A stretch of DNA of 64,000 bases from Siphonodentalium dalli (GCA_032622095.1 CP136069.1:101278278-101342277), one strand, 5' to 3'; positions 49,451 through 61,379 are shown, counted from the stretch's first letter. The notes: generated by a model not told the origin, from the sequence alone. Program-made: numbers and translations.

Positions 49451-49881
49451 ACTTGGCCAGTGGTAAAATACTAAAATAGTTTGTTTTCCATACGGATATG
49501 TGTTTTCAAATAATCATGTAATGATATCTAACATACATGTATATGATCCCATTTATAGGTTTTATTCATCACGGCCAGATAAACTTTGTATACAGACAGT
49601 TTTACCAAACTTAGAATTTGTATTAGGTGCTTTCATTGTAGCTGTAATTACTAGTATTAAAAGAGTGCTCAATAAAGTTTGTTTTATCATTTATGCTCAT
49701 TTGGAATTTGGATGCTATTTAATTCTGTTTATCTATATAATTGGCTGCACTGCTAAATTTTGACTAATTTCAGTCATTTGATGTCAGTACATGTAGTTGT
49801 CCATCGAAATGGCGAACACAACCAACGACAAATTACAAGAGGAAAGACAACAAATAAATTTGATGTGAACTAAAACAGACA

Positions 49882-50043
49882 CAGTAGTGCCCTAAGAAAT
49901 CGACCCCTTAACAACAGCAGAATTATGTGTAACTTTTCAGGATTTAGTCGGATATATGGCTTGTTGCCATTCATCGGAAAGCTCTCCCCGAGTTACCCGG
50001 AATTCTGCTGTGGTTAAGGAGTCGATTAATTAGACCATTACTG
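49882..50043. mobile_element. Palindromic TA-type MITE, internally deleted copy
   Basis: Same family as 51481-51697: CAGTAGTGCCCTAAGAAATC at the left, CTGCTGTGGTTAAGGAGTCG ... ATTACTG at the right, followed by TA. About 50 bp of the right arm is missing. Confidence 0.7.
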
Positions 50044-50049
50044 TAGTTA

Positions 50050-51478
50050 CAAATGTATGTCTAGCCTCTTGTGAAGTGTTGTGTCACTAATAAGATCTTT
50101 AATTCACATACACATGTACATGTACTATATACCTGTTCAAGCGTTTACAAGTGTCAATCATCGAGAAACTGACCAAAAGTTTTGGTAGTATATAATATAG
50201 GCTAGCACTATTTTTATATTCTGCCGTGAAAGTGTTGATGAATGAAATTTAAGTTTACCCCGATATTCTAAGTCCGCTCGACTAAGATGGGGTTTTTCTC
50301 GAAAACTGATATCTGAATATACATGTCGTCTTCCACTGGTTGGTATTCCCTCTAAATTTACTAATTTTAACTGATTAGATTAGCCCTGGTATGGAAAACT
50401 CTAACTGTTATAGCTCGATGAGCGGTTTACTGCCAACAGCGGTGATGATATGATGACCAGCGTTGTGCATAAGCATATGTTGATCCAGGTAAGAATGCTA
50501 CCATACATTCCAAACATTCATTAAATATCTTATTAATAATAACCCAAACTACACAAGAGACTAGTATAACTAAGATTGGGCTCGATTAATGATGTGACAC
50601 TTTCAGTACTTCATTTACTAGTAGCCTGGTACTGGTGGGCCTGGCTACAGATACTTGTTTGGCGTGTTTGAGGCCTGTGACACAAGGGCAGCAGAATCAA
50701 TTAAAATTTCTCTTATTGTAGTGTAGTACATGTACATGAATAGTACCGGTAGTACAGCACACAAAGAGGTATAAAATTATATTGTACCGGCACATGTACA
50801 TGTATTCTCTCTGTTTTCACACATGTTTTTTTTCAATTTAACAACATGAGTCTTTTATGACACACACTAAAGTGAAAGTAGGCCTACATGTATATAATGT
50901 GCACACAGTATACCGGTACATGTACTGATATATTACATTGCAATACAGTCTGATGATATAGTAAAATTATGCATAGTAGAATAACAACCTTTTGTACAAA
51001 CAGTCCTGACAATGATATACCGGGATATCATGGTGATAGTTCATACATTTGGAATTAGCAAATACCCGAGTTTGTGGTTAGACCGCTTCATGCGATGTTT
51101 ATGTGAATTTTTATTTTTAAGTCCGCATTGCATACGGTAGTCCTATAAACCACACCAGAGAATAGCAAATGTCGGTCAGTGACCAACTTCTTATGTTTAT
51201 GCAATCGATACAATCAGGTTCTGCTTTTGATGTCCAGTTCGATATTTGTGGTGTTTTCTTGTGCAAAAATATAATTCTAACTAATGCGCCAAAAATCAGG
51301 TTTATAAATTTATCCATTCTTGAGCAAGAGCAACTCGTAAAACTTGTATGGTATAACATTCCAAACTGAGTATTTCTGCTATTGAACCATATGATAATAA
51401 TGTTGAACCGGACATCGAAATCTGAACCGCATTTATGGATTGCAGCACGTGATGTTGAATAAACAGTTATAGAGGATA
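50050..51478. other. Non-coding stretch
   Basis: No supported gene. TACATGTACATG and TACCGGTAC words are frequent (50100-50950). Confidence 0.35.
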
Positions 51479-51480
51479 TA

Positions 51481-51697
51481 CAGTAATGCTCTAATTAATC
51501 GACTCCTTAACTACAGCAGAATTATGGGTAACTTTTCAGGATTTAGTCGGAAATATGGGTTGATGCCATTCATCGGAAAGCTCTCGGTGAGAGCTTTCCG
51601 ATGAATGGCAACAAGCCATATTTCGGACTAAATCCTGAAAAGTTACCCATAATTCTGCTGTAGTTAAGGAGTCGATTAATTAGCTCTAGAATTACTG
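51481..51697. mobile_element. Palindromic TA-type MITE, full copy
   Basis: A 217-bp near-perfect palindrome with ends CAGTAAT / ATTACTG flanked by TA (51479-51480, 51698-51699). Arms of ~100 bp contain GACTCCTTAACTACAGCAGA and CGGAAAGCTCTC around a short centre. The TA duplication and CAGT start fit Tc1/mariner MITEs. Confidence 0.88.
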
Positions 51698-51699
51698 TA

Positions 51700-52818
51700 A
51701 CATGGTTTATAATATACAAATGTATACTGTATGGGAAACATCAGAGGTTTACAAAGTAATAAAAACAGTTGATTTGTTCTTTATTCTTGTGGTTATATAC
51801 ACATACATGTATTCTAAAAATAAATGTCCTTTACAACGTGGATCAATGAAATGCGGTTGTTGCATTTAAAATGCATTGAGGGTGCATTGTGTCACGCCAC
51901 TTTGTAAATGCCTTAATGACAATCTTTAAATTAAATGCACTGCATTGGGAATAATCGCAGTCGCATTGAAATTACCGATCATTGCGCCGAAAAAGTATAC
52001 TAGTATGAACACCCAAATAACGATACGATAGTGTATAGTGTATTTTGCAATTTTAGTTTTAATTTTGTTTAATTTAAATTCACATCGGAATAATTCTCAA
52101 ATTCTGTGTTATTTTCCCACTCCTGGTGTACATGTATATGTTCGGAATCGGACATTCATGATGTAGTTTTCCATTCAAAATGGAATAAACATAAATAAAC
52201 ACTGTTGACATTAATTGTTTTATAATCAGAATCTGAGAATCATGATTCTCATTTTGATTCTAGTAAAAAGTCTTGATTCCCTGTAGAAAGTGAAACACTA
52301 ACATTTTGATTATTGCAAAAAATCTGATGGATTTTAAGGCCTGCATCTAGACATTTGTTTGTGAATAAATCAAGGTAAATGTGTTAAAATATGAACGCAT
52401 TTACAAATGCGTTGCTCCAAAATCACAAAGTAGATTCGAACATGTGGTCGCTTTTCTAAGAAATTTGTGAGTGGTCTGTACATGTACATACATGTAAGTT
52501 ACTTGACCAACTACACGAGGAGTCGAGGGACACAATCAATGAGGACGTTTGTACTAAAAAAAAAAATTTTACGCAAGGAACGAACACAAGGCCAATTTCT
52601 TAATTTATATTATGAGCCAACAAGACAGATCGTAAATCGCTGTTATATGACAATATATGTGGCCATCATAATGGTCGACAGGCATGACGCCAACAAAAAC
52701 CAATGTCAGGCCAATATAAAGAAGTCGCGACTTATTGCTGGTGGAACCTATTAAAGGCATCGTTCCATTTCGTTAATAACAACTTACATGTAACATTCAC
52801 ATCCACCTCTTTACTCTT
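51700..52818. other. Non-coding stretch
   Basis: AT-rich, no supported gene. ATTTCTAGATCT-like words are absent. A small frame 52467-52754 has no domain. Confidence 0.3.
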
Positions 52819-53240
52819 GGGCTCCAAATAAACCTGCATGCACCAGCTGCATGCACGTTTATTATTTTTCTTGGGAAATCCCCCCCCCCTGCACAGTGCT
52901 TATTTGGGTCTGCACGTTTATTAATATTTTGAAGCTATGAAAATTTAAATCAGCACAAATTCAAGATTTCTATATGATTCAGATGTAAAAATGATCAACA
53001 CGTCTACATTAGTTACTAGCTAAACAAGACATTTTGTCATATGTGTATACTTTACTGTGAAATTGCGTTTCTTCCGTTCTCCATGAACGGATTCTCAAAA
53101 TGTTTGGTTTTCCAAAAAACAAGGATTCGAACTGTCTGAACTGAACTCCATGCGTTCGTTTAAATAGATGAATAAATAGTGGGAAAGACATACAATCCTA
53201 GTTCATAATGAATTTAAGTATATAAATATAAATAATAAAC

Positions 53241-53360
53241 GGCGGATTCAACGTGGTCGTGGGTTTTGACCGCGTTAAAAAAATCAGCAAACTCCGCATG
53301 AACCCCGAAGTTTGCTGATTTTTTCTCGCGGTCAAAACCCCATGACCGCATTGAAACCGC
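53241..53360. repeat. Palindrome with TTTTGACCGCG arms
   Basis: GTGGTCGTGGGTTTTGACCG ... AAAAATCAGCAAACT pairs with AGTTTGCTGATTTTT ... CGGTCAAAACCCCATGACC around CCGCATGAACCCCGA. About 50-bp arms. Confidence 0.75.
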
Positions 53361-53519
53361 AGTTCATTTCTTATATGAATAACACAATTTAAGATTGGTG
53401 AATTATTTCTTTTGGTTAATTTAATAAACGTACAGGACCAAATAACGATCGTACAGGTGGGAATTTTACCTCGATTTTAATAATCGTACATTAGGCACCC
53501 AAGAGTACATATTCAAGTA

Positions 53520-53895
53520 CCCCGCTGGACAAAAACAAGTGTCCGTTGGCACCGCGGTGTATTTGCCGTTCGGTCGCGGTGTCAGAGTTTGTAACTGCAG
53601 TTGAGCACCGCGGCCGAACGGCAAGTACACTGCAGCCGAGCGGCAAGTACACCATGGCCGAAAGGCAACTACAACGCGGCCGAATGGCATGTACATCGTG
53701 GTTAGATTTCGGGTTTGTATCATCTTTTTTCAGTTTAATGAACGTACACCGCGGCAACTACACCATGGCCGAATGGCAAGTACACCGCAGCCCAACTGTT
53801 GTTAGCCGGTGGAGCCGCAGTGTAGTTGCATTTCGGCCGCGGTGGCAACGCTAACCGCACCGCGGTTAAGTGGACACTTGTTTTGTCCAGCAGGG
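53520..53895. mobile_element. TA-flanked MITE with CCGCGG minisatellite core
   Basis: Ends CCCCGCTGGACAAAAACAAG and CTTGTTTTGTCCAGCAGGG are inverted and flanked by TA (53518-53519 and 53896-53897). The core is ~30-bp units with GGCCGAACGGCAAGTACACC and CACCGCGG, much more GC-rich than its surroundings. Open frames inside are repeat translations. Confidence 0.85.
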
Positions 53896-54158
53896 TATGT
53901 GGCAAACCAAAAAAACACCACATGATACATACATGTACCTGTAATACATGTTGACTCGTATACTTGAACCTGCTATAAAAATTATTTGGTTAACCACAGC
54001 TGATGTTTTGCTCAGAGTTCCCCCTGCACTATTATTTGGGTATGTACTTTTATTAACTTTCAATGGAATTTCCCCCCTGCACTATTATTTGGGCCTGCAC
54101 TTTTATTTGGAGCCTGAGAATAAGTTGCATTGACATTTATTTTCACGAATTACCATGC

Positions 54159-54855
54159 CAAGGCCAAAGAAAAAAGAGTGTATGTTTCCGGTAACATAGC
54201 GAAAAAATTAGGGTAGGTAGGTAGGGAATTTTTTTTATTTTATTTTATTTTGATATTTTTTATCCAGCTGCAGAAATATTGAACTACCTCGACCAAAGTG
54301 ACATAAAATGCCAACCCATGCCATGGGGAAAGTATTACTTGATCAACACAGTGGAAATATACATTAAGATTGATAAAAAATCAAACTTACTTCATGCTTA
54401 CGTATGTTTTTTATTATTCACATTATTTTCATAAATTTGGCTATAAACTTGGTACAAAATTGATGTCACTAACTTTTTATAAGAATTTTACTAATAATAC
54501 CGCCATTATACCGTACATGTATTGTGACGATTACATCCCACTGTCTGGGGGTGGCCAGTACGCCCACCGAGCATGCCTGGTTTTTGGAAACAGTAGCTAC
54601 ATGTATACCCCTAATATATGCAGTGATAACCTCTTTACATGTATATATACAGATACACACCCACCATGTCTGTTGATAGTGTTCCATAAGTCCCAAACAA
54701 GACATAAAGCAGGCAGGAGATCCACTCTCAGGAAATTAAAATTGCGAAATTTTTGACTTTTTCTCAAAATATCAATAAAAAGTTTAGGGTCGGCGGGTTA
54801 TTTTTAGGGTCGGTCGATGTACGGAAACATAGTATCTTTTTTCTTTGGTCTAAGG
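54159..54855. mobile_element. TIR element with CCAAAGAAAAAAG ends
   Basis: Left CCAAAGAAAAAAGAGTGTAT...GTTTCCGG and right GGAAACATAGTATC...TTTTTTCTTTGG are inverted. TTAGGGT(C/A)GG words follow inside both ends. Interior ~600 bp with one open frame (54370-54756) of no recognised domain. Confidence 0.75.
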
Positions 54856-55024
54856 AACATTGCAACTTGTTTGAAGTAACATGAACGCGTTGCGTCAACA
54901 CTGGAACTGCATTGATGGTAATTTTCAACATGGTCTCACTGAGGTTCTATCAAATATAAATACTAGTATGGTTGAGGGAGACAATTATTTTGAGAATATG
55001 TGAACCTGTGTTAACATGAGCGTA

Positions 55025-55375
55025 AGGCGACACCAATTTTTAAGTCTGGTTTACGAACACCTCCTACAAAATTTAACTTTTTTTGTCCCAAAATATTTTA
55101 CACGCGTACTGATTTTCATGTGCTGTCGCATCCGGTTCTGCTTATGATCATTTACAGTTTCATGTATTTCATGACAAGATATGTCTTGTTTGGTTTGAAC
55201 AGAATTTCATTCAAAAACATTTTTTCACAATTTTTGTAAAATTTATGTAAAATTCCACGATTTACTTGATATAAATTGGGGGGACAATCTTTTTTATTTT
55301 TATTTTTTTCCCTCCTGCATCTACTTTTTTTCTCCCCACATTATCGTAAACCAGACTTAAAAATTGGTGTCGCTT
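55025..55375. mobile_element. MITE family GCGACACC, copy B
   Basis: Same ends as 47317-47703 (AGGCGACACCAATTTTTAAG / GGTGTCGCTT) and the same interior in reverse orientation, slightly shorter. Substitutions and indels between copies show independent age. Confidence 0.85.
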
Positions 55376-56120
55376 AAATATCATCTGATGGAGTCAAAAT
55401 CATTGAACCGTCACTTATGCATGCACATGTAGTCTTGATGTTGAGTCTGGCTTTCATCATTTTCATTAGTTTTACTGTTATCCACCAAAGGTTGAGGTGT
55501 TATGGAACAACTGTATGGCATCGTATACTGTTATCTTCCGAGTAAATATGGAGTCTCTAATTCTTTTATCAGTCACGCATCTACTCATCAAATAGTATAA
55601 TCCCTAAATATTTGTAGTCCAGGTGATCTCGACTGCACAGTACATGTATAAACATTCATCTGCAGTGTGTTTTAAATTTCTTTGCCGTGTAACAACTGTT
55701 GTCCCAAGTTTCAATGCCTTGTCCTCCTGGTATGTAGGGATTACCAATTTACCATTGCCGTGTTTTAATTTGCAATTTTGATGATGACGCTCACTTGTTG
55801 ATAATTTTCTTTGTCGTGTAACAACTGTTGTACCAAGTTTCTACGCCGCGTCCTCCTGGTATTTAGGGATTGCCTTTAATAGTGACGCATCATTGCCAGT
55901 TAATGTACATTAGAGTGGAACTGAATTAACAATGTCACATTGACACAGTACTCAGTTAAGACCAGTAAAACAGCAAAAGTAGTATTATTGTACAGCAGGC
56001 TTTATATCACTATCAGTACTTACTACATGTACAGACCCCTTACTATCGTGGATCAATCTGAATCTGAATGGTTACGCTGCAGATCCCAATTCTGGTAATT
56101 TCGCAGCGGGCGAGAGAGTC
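55376..56120. other. Non-coding stretch
   Basis: Contains two diverged copies of a ~120-bp block with TTTGCCGTGTAACAACTGTTG and CCTCCTGGTAT(G/T)TAGGGATT (about 55680 and 55805). At 56048-56070 the minus strand reads a (CAGATT)n-like end that could be the 3' tail of the retroelement remnant at 56121. Confidence 0.45.
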
Positions 56121-56680
56121 TCATATCTTTTCCTTCAGCGCACTCTTGAAGGAATCCACAGGCTGTTGTTGTAGGATTAAGGATTCCTCCAGCTGATTCC
56201 AGTCGCATATAGTTCGAACAAATGTGGAATTAGCAAATTGAGCTGACACGTATGGTATAGCCTCGTAACACTGACTGTTGTTCCTTATTAGGTGCCGAGG
56301 AATTTGGCTGGTGACGTAGCCTGTCAGAACTTTGCTCTGCGATCTAAGACGCCTTGTTTCGGGTGTAAAGTATTGATTAGGGGGTATAGCCGGGACCAAT
56401 CCGCCCACCACCTTACTCATGAATCCCAGCCGATTTATTTTCCGCCGTTTCTGCAATGTTGGTAAATCTAGCTCGTAGAGGATCTTGGTCATATATCCAT
56501 CTTCTTTGCTCTTATAGTCTCTTTTAATGAAACGGGCTGCTCTACGCTGGATTCTTTCCAGCTTGTCGATGTGATTTTGTTGGTAGGACTAGGGGTCCCA
56601 GATGGTGTCTGCGTATATATAGTCCATGATCTTCAATGTCAAACTTCTCAATTCTTCTTCTTCTGGACAGGTGCATGAGC
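56121..56680 (-). pseudogene. C-terminal tail of a different non-LTR retroelement ORF2
   Basis: A single minus-strand frame with one in-frame TAG at 56589: MDYIYADTIWDP, then DKLERIQRRAARFI, a K/R-rich stretch, LPTLQKRRKINRLGFM, TRRLRSQS, then FVRTICDWNQLEES and a final helix. This order is characteristic of the post-RT region of CR1/L2/Jockey-like ORF2 proteins. It is a 5'-truncated remnant and does not share the CCHC finger of elements 1 and 2, so it is a different family. Upstream the match fades near 56680. Confidence 0.65.
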
Positions 56681-57379
56681 AGGCCACTGGCACTACATCA
56701 TGCTTGTACCGGTACCACAAATTCAATTTTGAGACAATATTTTGGTTATGGCCAGATGGCCAGGTAGCTGAGGTACTGTTCAATACTATAGTTGATCCGG
56801 TTCGTTATCGTAACTTAATTCTTACTGTTCCGGGAATTGAAATATTTTTTGTCACATGAAATTCAGTCTTTTTCGATATTTGCGCACATCCATGCGGAAA
56901 AATCGGCGAATCTTATATATAAGTCCACAGTTTATCCGTTTGTAGCCAATACACCATTTCCTTCTGTCAATCCGCGTTGATTCGCGACAAAATTAACTCA
57001 AAACACCACAAGGAATTATCCGCGCTTCATTTTGAAGAACGGTAACTAAAAGTTAAGATTGTAATTTGGCTGCAGAAACGAAACGAAACGAATTTTGAAA
57101 CACAATAATTGTATTCACTAATATTTTCCTGTTGGTATATGGTCTACTATAGTATATGCAATCATTTATTTGAAATAATAAGTATCACTTAGAGAATAAT
57201 TCTTACTGATAATTAGAAATATCTTTATTTTGTATCCCTTTAATATTAAATAATGGCCCTGAAAATTGTCTGTTTGTCAGTTTAATGTTCAATAATTATA
57301 GCTAGGCTGTTAGATAAAGTATGACATTGCTTCATTTGTCCGGGGTAGTGTATTGTCATACTGTCATAATAAACTTCAA
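56681..57379. other. Non-coding stretch
   Basis: AT-rich; no supported gene or clear repeat. Confidence 0.3.
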
Positions 57380-58630
57380 GTAATAAGGTAACTACTCGTC
57401 AATGATGCTTGAATACATAAATGATTAATAAGGTAACAACTACCCGTCAATGATCGACGTCTTAATATAGAAAGGTTTTATAAGGAACTAACTACACGGC
57501 AATGGTACTTATTATAGAAGGTTAATAATTTAACTTCTTGTCAATGATGCTTTAATATAGAAAGGGTTAATAAGGTAACTACCCGTCAATAATGCTTTAG
57601 TGTAGAAATGGTTACTAAGGTAACTACATGTCAATGATGCTTTAATAAAGAAAGGGTTAATAAGATAAAGTTCTACACGTCAATGATGCTTAAATATAGA
57701 AAGGGTTAATATGGTAATTACACGCCAATGGTGCTTTAATATAGAAAGGGTTAATATGGTAACTACCGTCCATGATGCTTTAATATAGAACTGGCTACTA
57801 TGATAACTACATGTCAATGATGATTTATTGTAGAAAGGGTTAATAATGTAACTAATCACCAATGATACTCATTATAAAAAGGGTTAATAAGGTAACTACC
57901 TGTCAATTATTGCTTCAACGTAGAAGGGTTAATAAGGTAATTACACGCCAATGGTGCTTTAATATAGAAAGGGTTAATATGGTAACTATCAGTCAATGAT
58001 GCTTTAATATAGAAAGTGTTATACTATGGTAACTGCACGTCAATGATGCTTTGATACAAAAATGGTTAATAAGGAAGGTAATTACCCGTCAATGGCGCTA
58101 TAATATATAAATGGTTTATAATGTAACTACTCACCAATGATACTTAGTATAGAAAGGGTTGTTAAATATAACTACCTGTCAATTAATGCTTTAATATAGA
58201 AAGGGTTAATAAGGTAACTACACGCCAATGATACTTAGTATAGAAAGGGTTAGTAAGGTAACTACACGACAATGATACTTTAGTATATAGAGGGTTAATT
58301 AGGCAACTACCCGTCAACGATGCTTTAATATAGAAAGGGTTAACATGGTAACTACACGTCAATGATATTTTAATAAAGAAAGGGCTAATAAGGTAACTAC
58401 ATGTCAATGCTGCTTTAATACAGAAATGGTTAATAAGGTAACTTCACGTCAATGATGCTTTAATATAGAAAGGGTTAATAATGTAACAACTCACCAATGA
58501 TACTTAGTATAGAACGGGTTAATAAGATAACTACCCAGCAATAATGATGCTTTAATATAGAAAGGGTTATAATAAGGTAACTACAAGTCAATGATGCTTT
58601 AATATAGAAAGGGTTAATAATGTGACTTCA
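57380..58630. repeat. ~45-bp minisatellite array
   Basis: Close to 28 imperfect units of the form GGGTTAATAAGGTAACTACA, CGTCAATGATGCTTTAATAT, AGAAA. Unit length varies by a few bases and some units carry ACTCACCAATGATACTTAG. Open frames on the minus strand are repeat translations. Confidence 0.88.
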
Positions 58631-58649
58631 ATGCAGATTATACAGTTTA

Positions 58650-58972
58650 ACAAAATACCACAGGTGTATATATCCGGGTGAACACTGTAGTAAATACCTG
58701 GGCGAAACCCTGGTGTAAATACCTGGGTGTAAATACTCCGGATAACCGTCTAAATAACCGGGTTTGACAGCGTCTTCTAAATTATATCCGTAAAAACCCG
58801 GGTAAACTGGGGTTTATACCTAACATATATAGAAAACACCTGGGTAGATCTATATAAATCCCTGATTCACCTGGGTGTAACCTGGGTGTGACCTGGGTGG
58901 AACCAGGGTAAAACCTATATGTACCGGGGTATACCTATGTAAACACCAAGATTTACCCAGGTACATTTTTAT
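58650..58972. repeat. CCTGGGT minisatellite upstream of ORF1
   Basis: Degenerate ACCTGGGTGTAA units end in ATTTACCCAGGTACATTTTT and lead directly into the ATG of retroelement 3 ORF1. The last ~27 bp are the inverted copy of the start of the 44899-45760 minisatellite. It may be the 5' UTR of the retroelement or a separate repeat that happens to end there. Confidence 0.7.
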
Positions 58973-61379
58973 ATGGGCAATGCCATTTCTAATCTTGAAC
59001 ATAGTTTTCTTAATGCGTGCTCGAGGGCCCTAATGTCTGACGCTCCGGAGTCCGGATAATAAGAGCACTTCTGTTGGTTTCACCAACCACCAAGATTCGC
59101 TGGGAGCGCCAACAATACGACCCGATGGAGACTTCAATATAGACAGTTCTCCACAACTAATTGGTCTTTTGAATCTACCGAAAGATATGTTCGAATCTGA
59201 AATAGTTCGCATAATTCCAGATCCGAAAGACCTTGATGAATTTCGGTATAAAGTTTTCTCACAAGCCAAAAGTATGTGCAGTGACCTTATTGAATATAGA
59301 CCAAAGGGCCGCGTCCAAAGGGACCACGGTACCCCAGTTACCACGAAGCTCGCAAGAGATGTATATGGTTTCATTCAGTTCATAAACGGTGGCTCATTCG
59401 ATGATATCCGTGACATGATCTCCAAAACTACACAACGATTTAAGTCAGGCCAGGCAAATGAATGCACACCTGAAACATCTATTCAGCAGCGGACACAAAG
59501 CACAGTGTGTCAATGTAACTCTATCTGCCTCCAGGAAAAGCTTTGCGATGTGCTGTCAGAATTAACACTCATGAAGGCAAATAACTCTAAACTGTTCGAC
59601 GATGTTCGTCAATCTATCAAATCTGTGTCTGATGAGGTTTCTGTGTTGACTGAGGACCAGTCCAGCATGCGAATGGACATGGACAGACTAACAGATGAAC
59701 GGTGTGCTGGAATAACAAATCTCCGTTCCAAAGCTAAACTGTTGTCAGATGATATAAAATCTAACAAAGATTGCTGTGAAAAGCTTCAGAACGATTTAGA
59801 TTCTAAGTTCTCTAAGATGTCAAAAACTATATCAAAAACCAATCTTCTAGAATCTAAAATATCACAACTCGGCAGAAAGTGTAAAGACACAACAACTTCC
59901 ACAAACAATTACATCGACAAAACGGCCAGGAACATGGCACAAGCGTTTGAGCTTTATGCTCAGAGCACCTCTGACAAATACAACGACGTGTGTATGTTCA
60001 TTAAAGACACTATGCAGCTTGATGACCGCTCACTCACACATATGGAATCACCAACTCTTTCTCTCGAAAAAGGAGGTGTGCTCAAAACTTCCAATAAACT
60101 GAACCCAGAGACTCGTGGTGAAACCAGCAGTGAAATGATTTCCAATAAATCACCAAAAGTACAACATAAGCTCTATGTACATCAGCACCCCGATCGCCCA
60201 AGTGTATCTGAATCTACTCAAAGTGATAAGTCAGAGACCGTGACACCAGACCGAGGACATTCAGTCGCGCCTATGCATTCTACTCCAAAGCGCCGTGTTA
60301 ATTACTCGTCACCTGTTACAACTGTTAAAACTATGGTCTCTCATAACAGGGATACTTACAAAGCGTCGACCAATGATTTTGAACCGGATGACATAAATAA
60401 CGAAATGTTACATGGTTCTTTCACCGGTGCGGTACAACCAAGTAAACAAGCTGTTGGTGATTCTGATAGACACAATTCTTCCAATATACTGTCACATGTT
60501 AACTCTGAACCGGAATACTTACCTTACCATTCCGTTACATCTTCATCAGCCTGGGTTAATACACAGGGAAATCAGCCTCCAACCGCCGGGCAAACAGTTT
60601 CATCTATCCCGGTAACTCAACGAGGATTTCAGCAACATATGCCATATATATTTCGTCCACCAGTTAACGTCCACATGCCCACATTCCTGAATGGTGTGGC
60701 GCATCCGGTACAACCTGTACCACCAGGTGTAGGACCTGTGACTCTTCCTGGCCAGTTTATTCCATATATGTCTGGAACGAGTGCTCCTCCGTCACATCGT
60801 CCTACGAACATTGGTTCGATTGATGGTGATATGATTCGAGACAGTGAAAACACTTCATGTAGGATACATGATCCACCTCCTCAGGTTGATGCCGCGGTAC
60901 CCCCATACATACCTGACCCTATCAGAACCATTGTTCGAAGTGACCAATGCTATGCAACAAACTCGGGTGGCACTTCACAATCGAAAGGTCGTGCACTAAT
61001 TCACAACAAGAAGCAAAATCCGAGTAGCAACAAAGACGGTTTCTCTGGTGTTGTCAGAAATAAATCGCTTCGTTTTTACATTGGAGGCATCGACCCTAGT
61101 TCATCCAACTATGGCATTCGAACTTATCTCACGGAGAGAGGTGTCATTCCAAAGTACCTGAAACTTATGAAAAGTTCTCGAAAGGACACAATGTGCGCAC
61201 AACTGAATGTTATCGAAGACCAAAGTTATCCGTTAGGGGATGACGGTTTCTGGCCAGCAGGGGCTTACTGTAGGCCATGGCGTACCGAGTCTCATAAAAT
61301 AATTTGCGTGGGAAGGAATATTTTTAGGAATTTTACTAGATTGTTCCAGAAGATAAAATTGCGAACGGTAATTAGATAG
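58973..61379 (+). CDS. Retroelement 3 ORF1 protein (RNA-binding type), nearly full length, one frameshift
   Basis: The probable ATG at 58973 gives MGNAISNLEHSFLNACSRA, with a one-base insertion near 59054; after that the frame is open from about 59055 to 61379. The N-terminal globular part is followed by a coiled coil (about 59530-59900; heptad-like LQEKLCDVLSEL, NLRSKAKLLSDD). Next is a long Ser/Thr/Pro-rich linker, then the C-terminal domain RFYIGGIDPSSS, LTERGVIPKYLKLM, CAQLNVIEDQSYP and FWPAGAYCRPW. Copies 1 and 2 share the C-terminal domain, and copy 2 shares the coiled coil. After about 61295 the sequence no longer matches the family (the last ~25 residues come from other DNA) and no ORF2 follows, so the element is cut by an insertion or deletion. 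This is the best template of the family's ORF1. Confidence 0.8.

Larger units (their letters stand above)
52820..54114. mobile_element. Composite element bounded by GGCTCCAAATAAA inverted ends
   Basis: GGCTCCAAATAAA (52820) and TTTATTTGGAGCC (54102-54114) are inverted. Just inside are direct repeats of CCCCCCCTGCAC ... ATTTGGG(T/C)CTGCAC(G/T)TTTATT (about 52880 and twice at 54010-54110). It encloses a GC-type palindrome (53241-53360) and the nested MITE at 53520-53895. No transposase. The inner direct repeats make the boundaries uncertain. Confidence 0.55.

Noticed and set aside
53491-53923. Overlapping frames in the GC-rich segment
   Set aside because: Explained by the CCGCGG minisatellite inside a MITE; open on both strands through lack of AT-rich stops.
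57680-58407. Minus-strand frames with repeated SLTCSYHxNPFYIK-type text
   Set aside because: Period equals the minisatellite unit.
57380-58630. CRISPR array interpretation of the regular short repeats
   Set aside because: No alternating unique spacers; the whole unit is repeated and degenerate.
59033-59059. ATG at 59033 as the ORF1 start
   Set aside because: It reads only eight codons to TAA; the same residues are in frame with the ATG at 58973, so a one-base insertion after a longer start explains it better.
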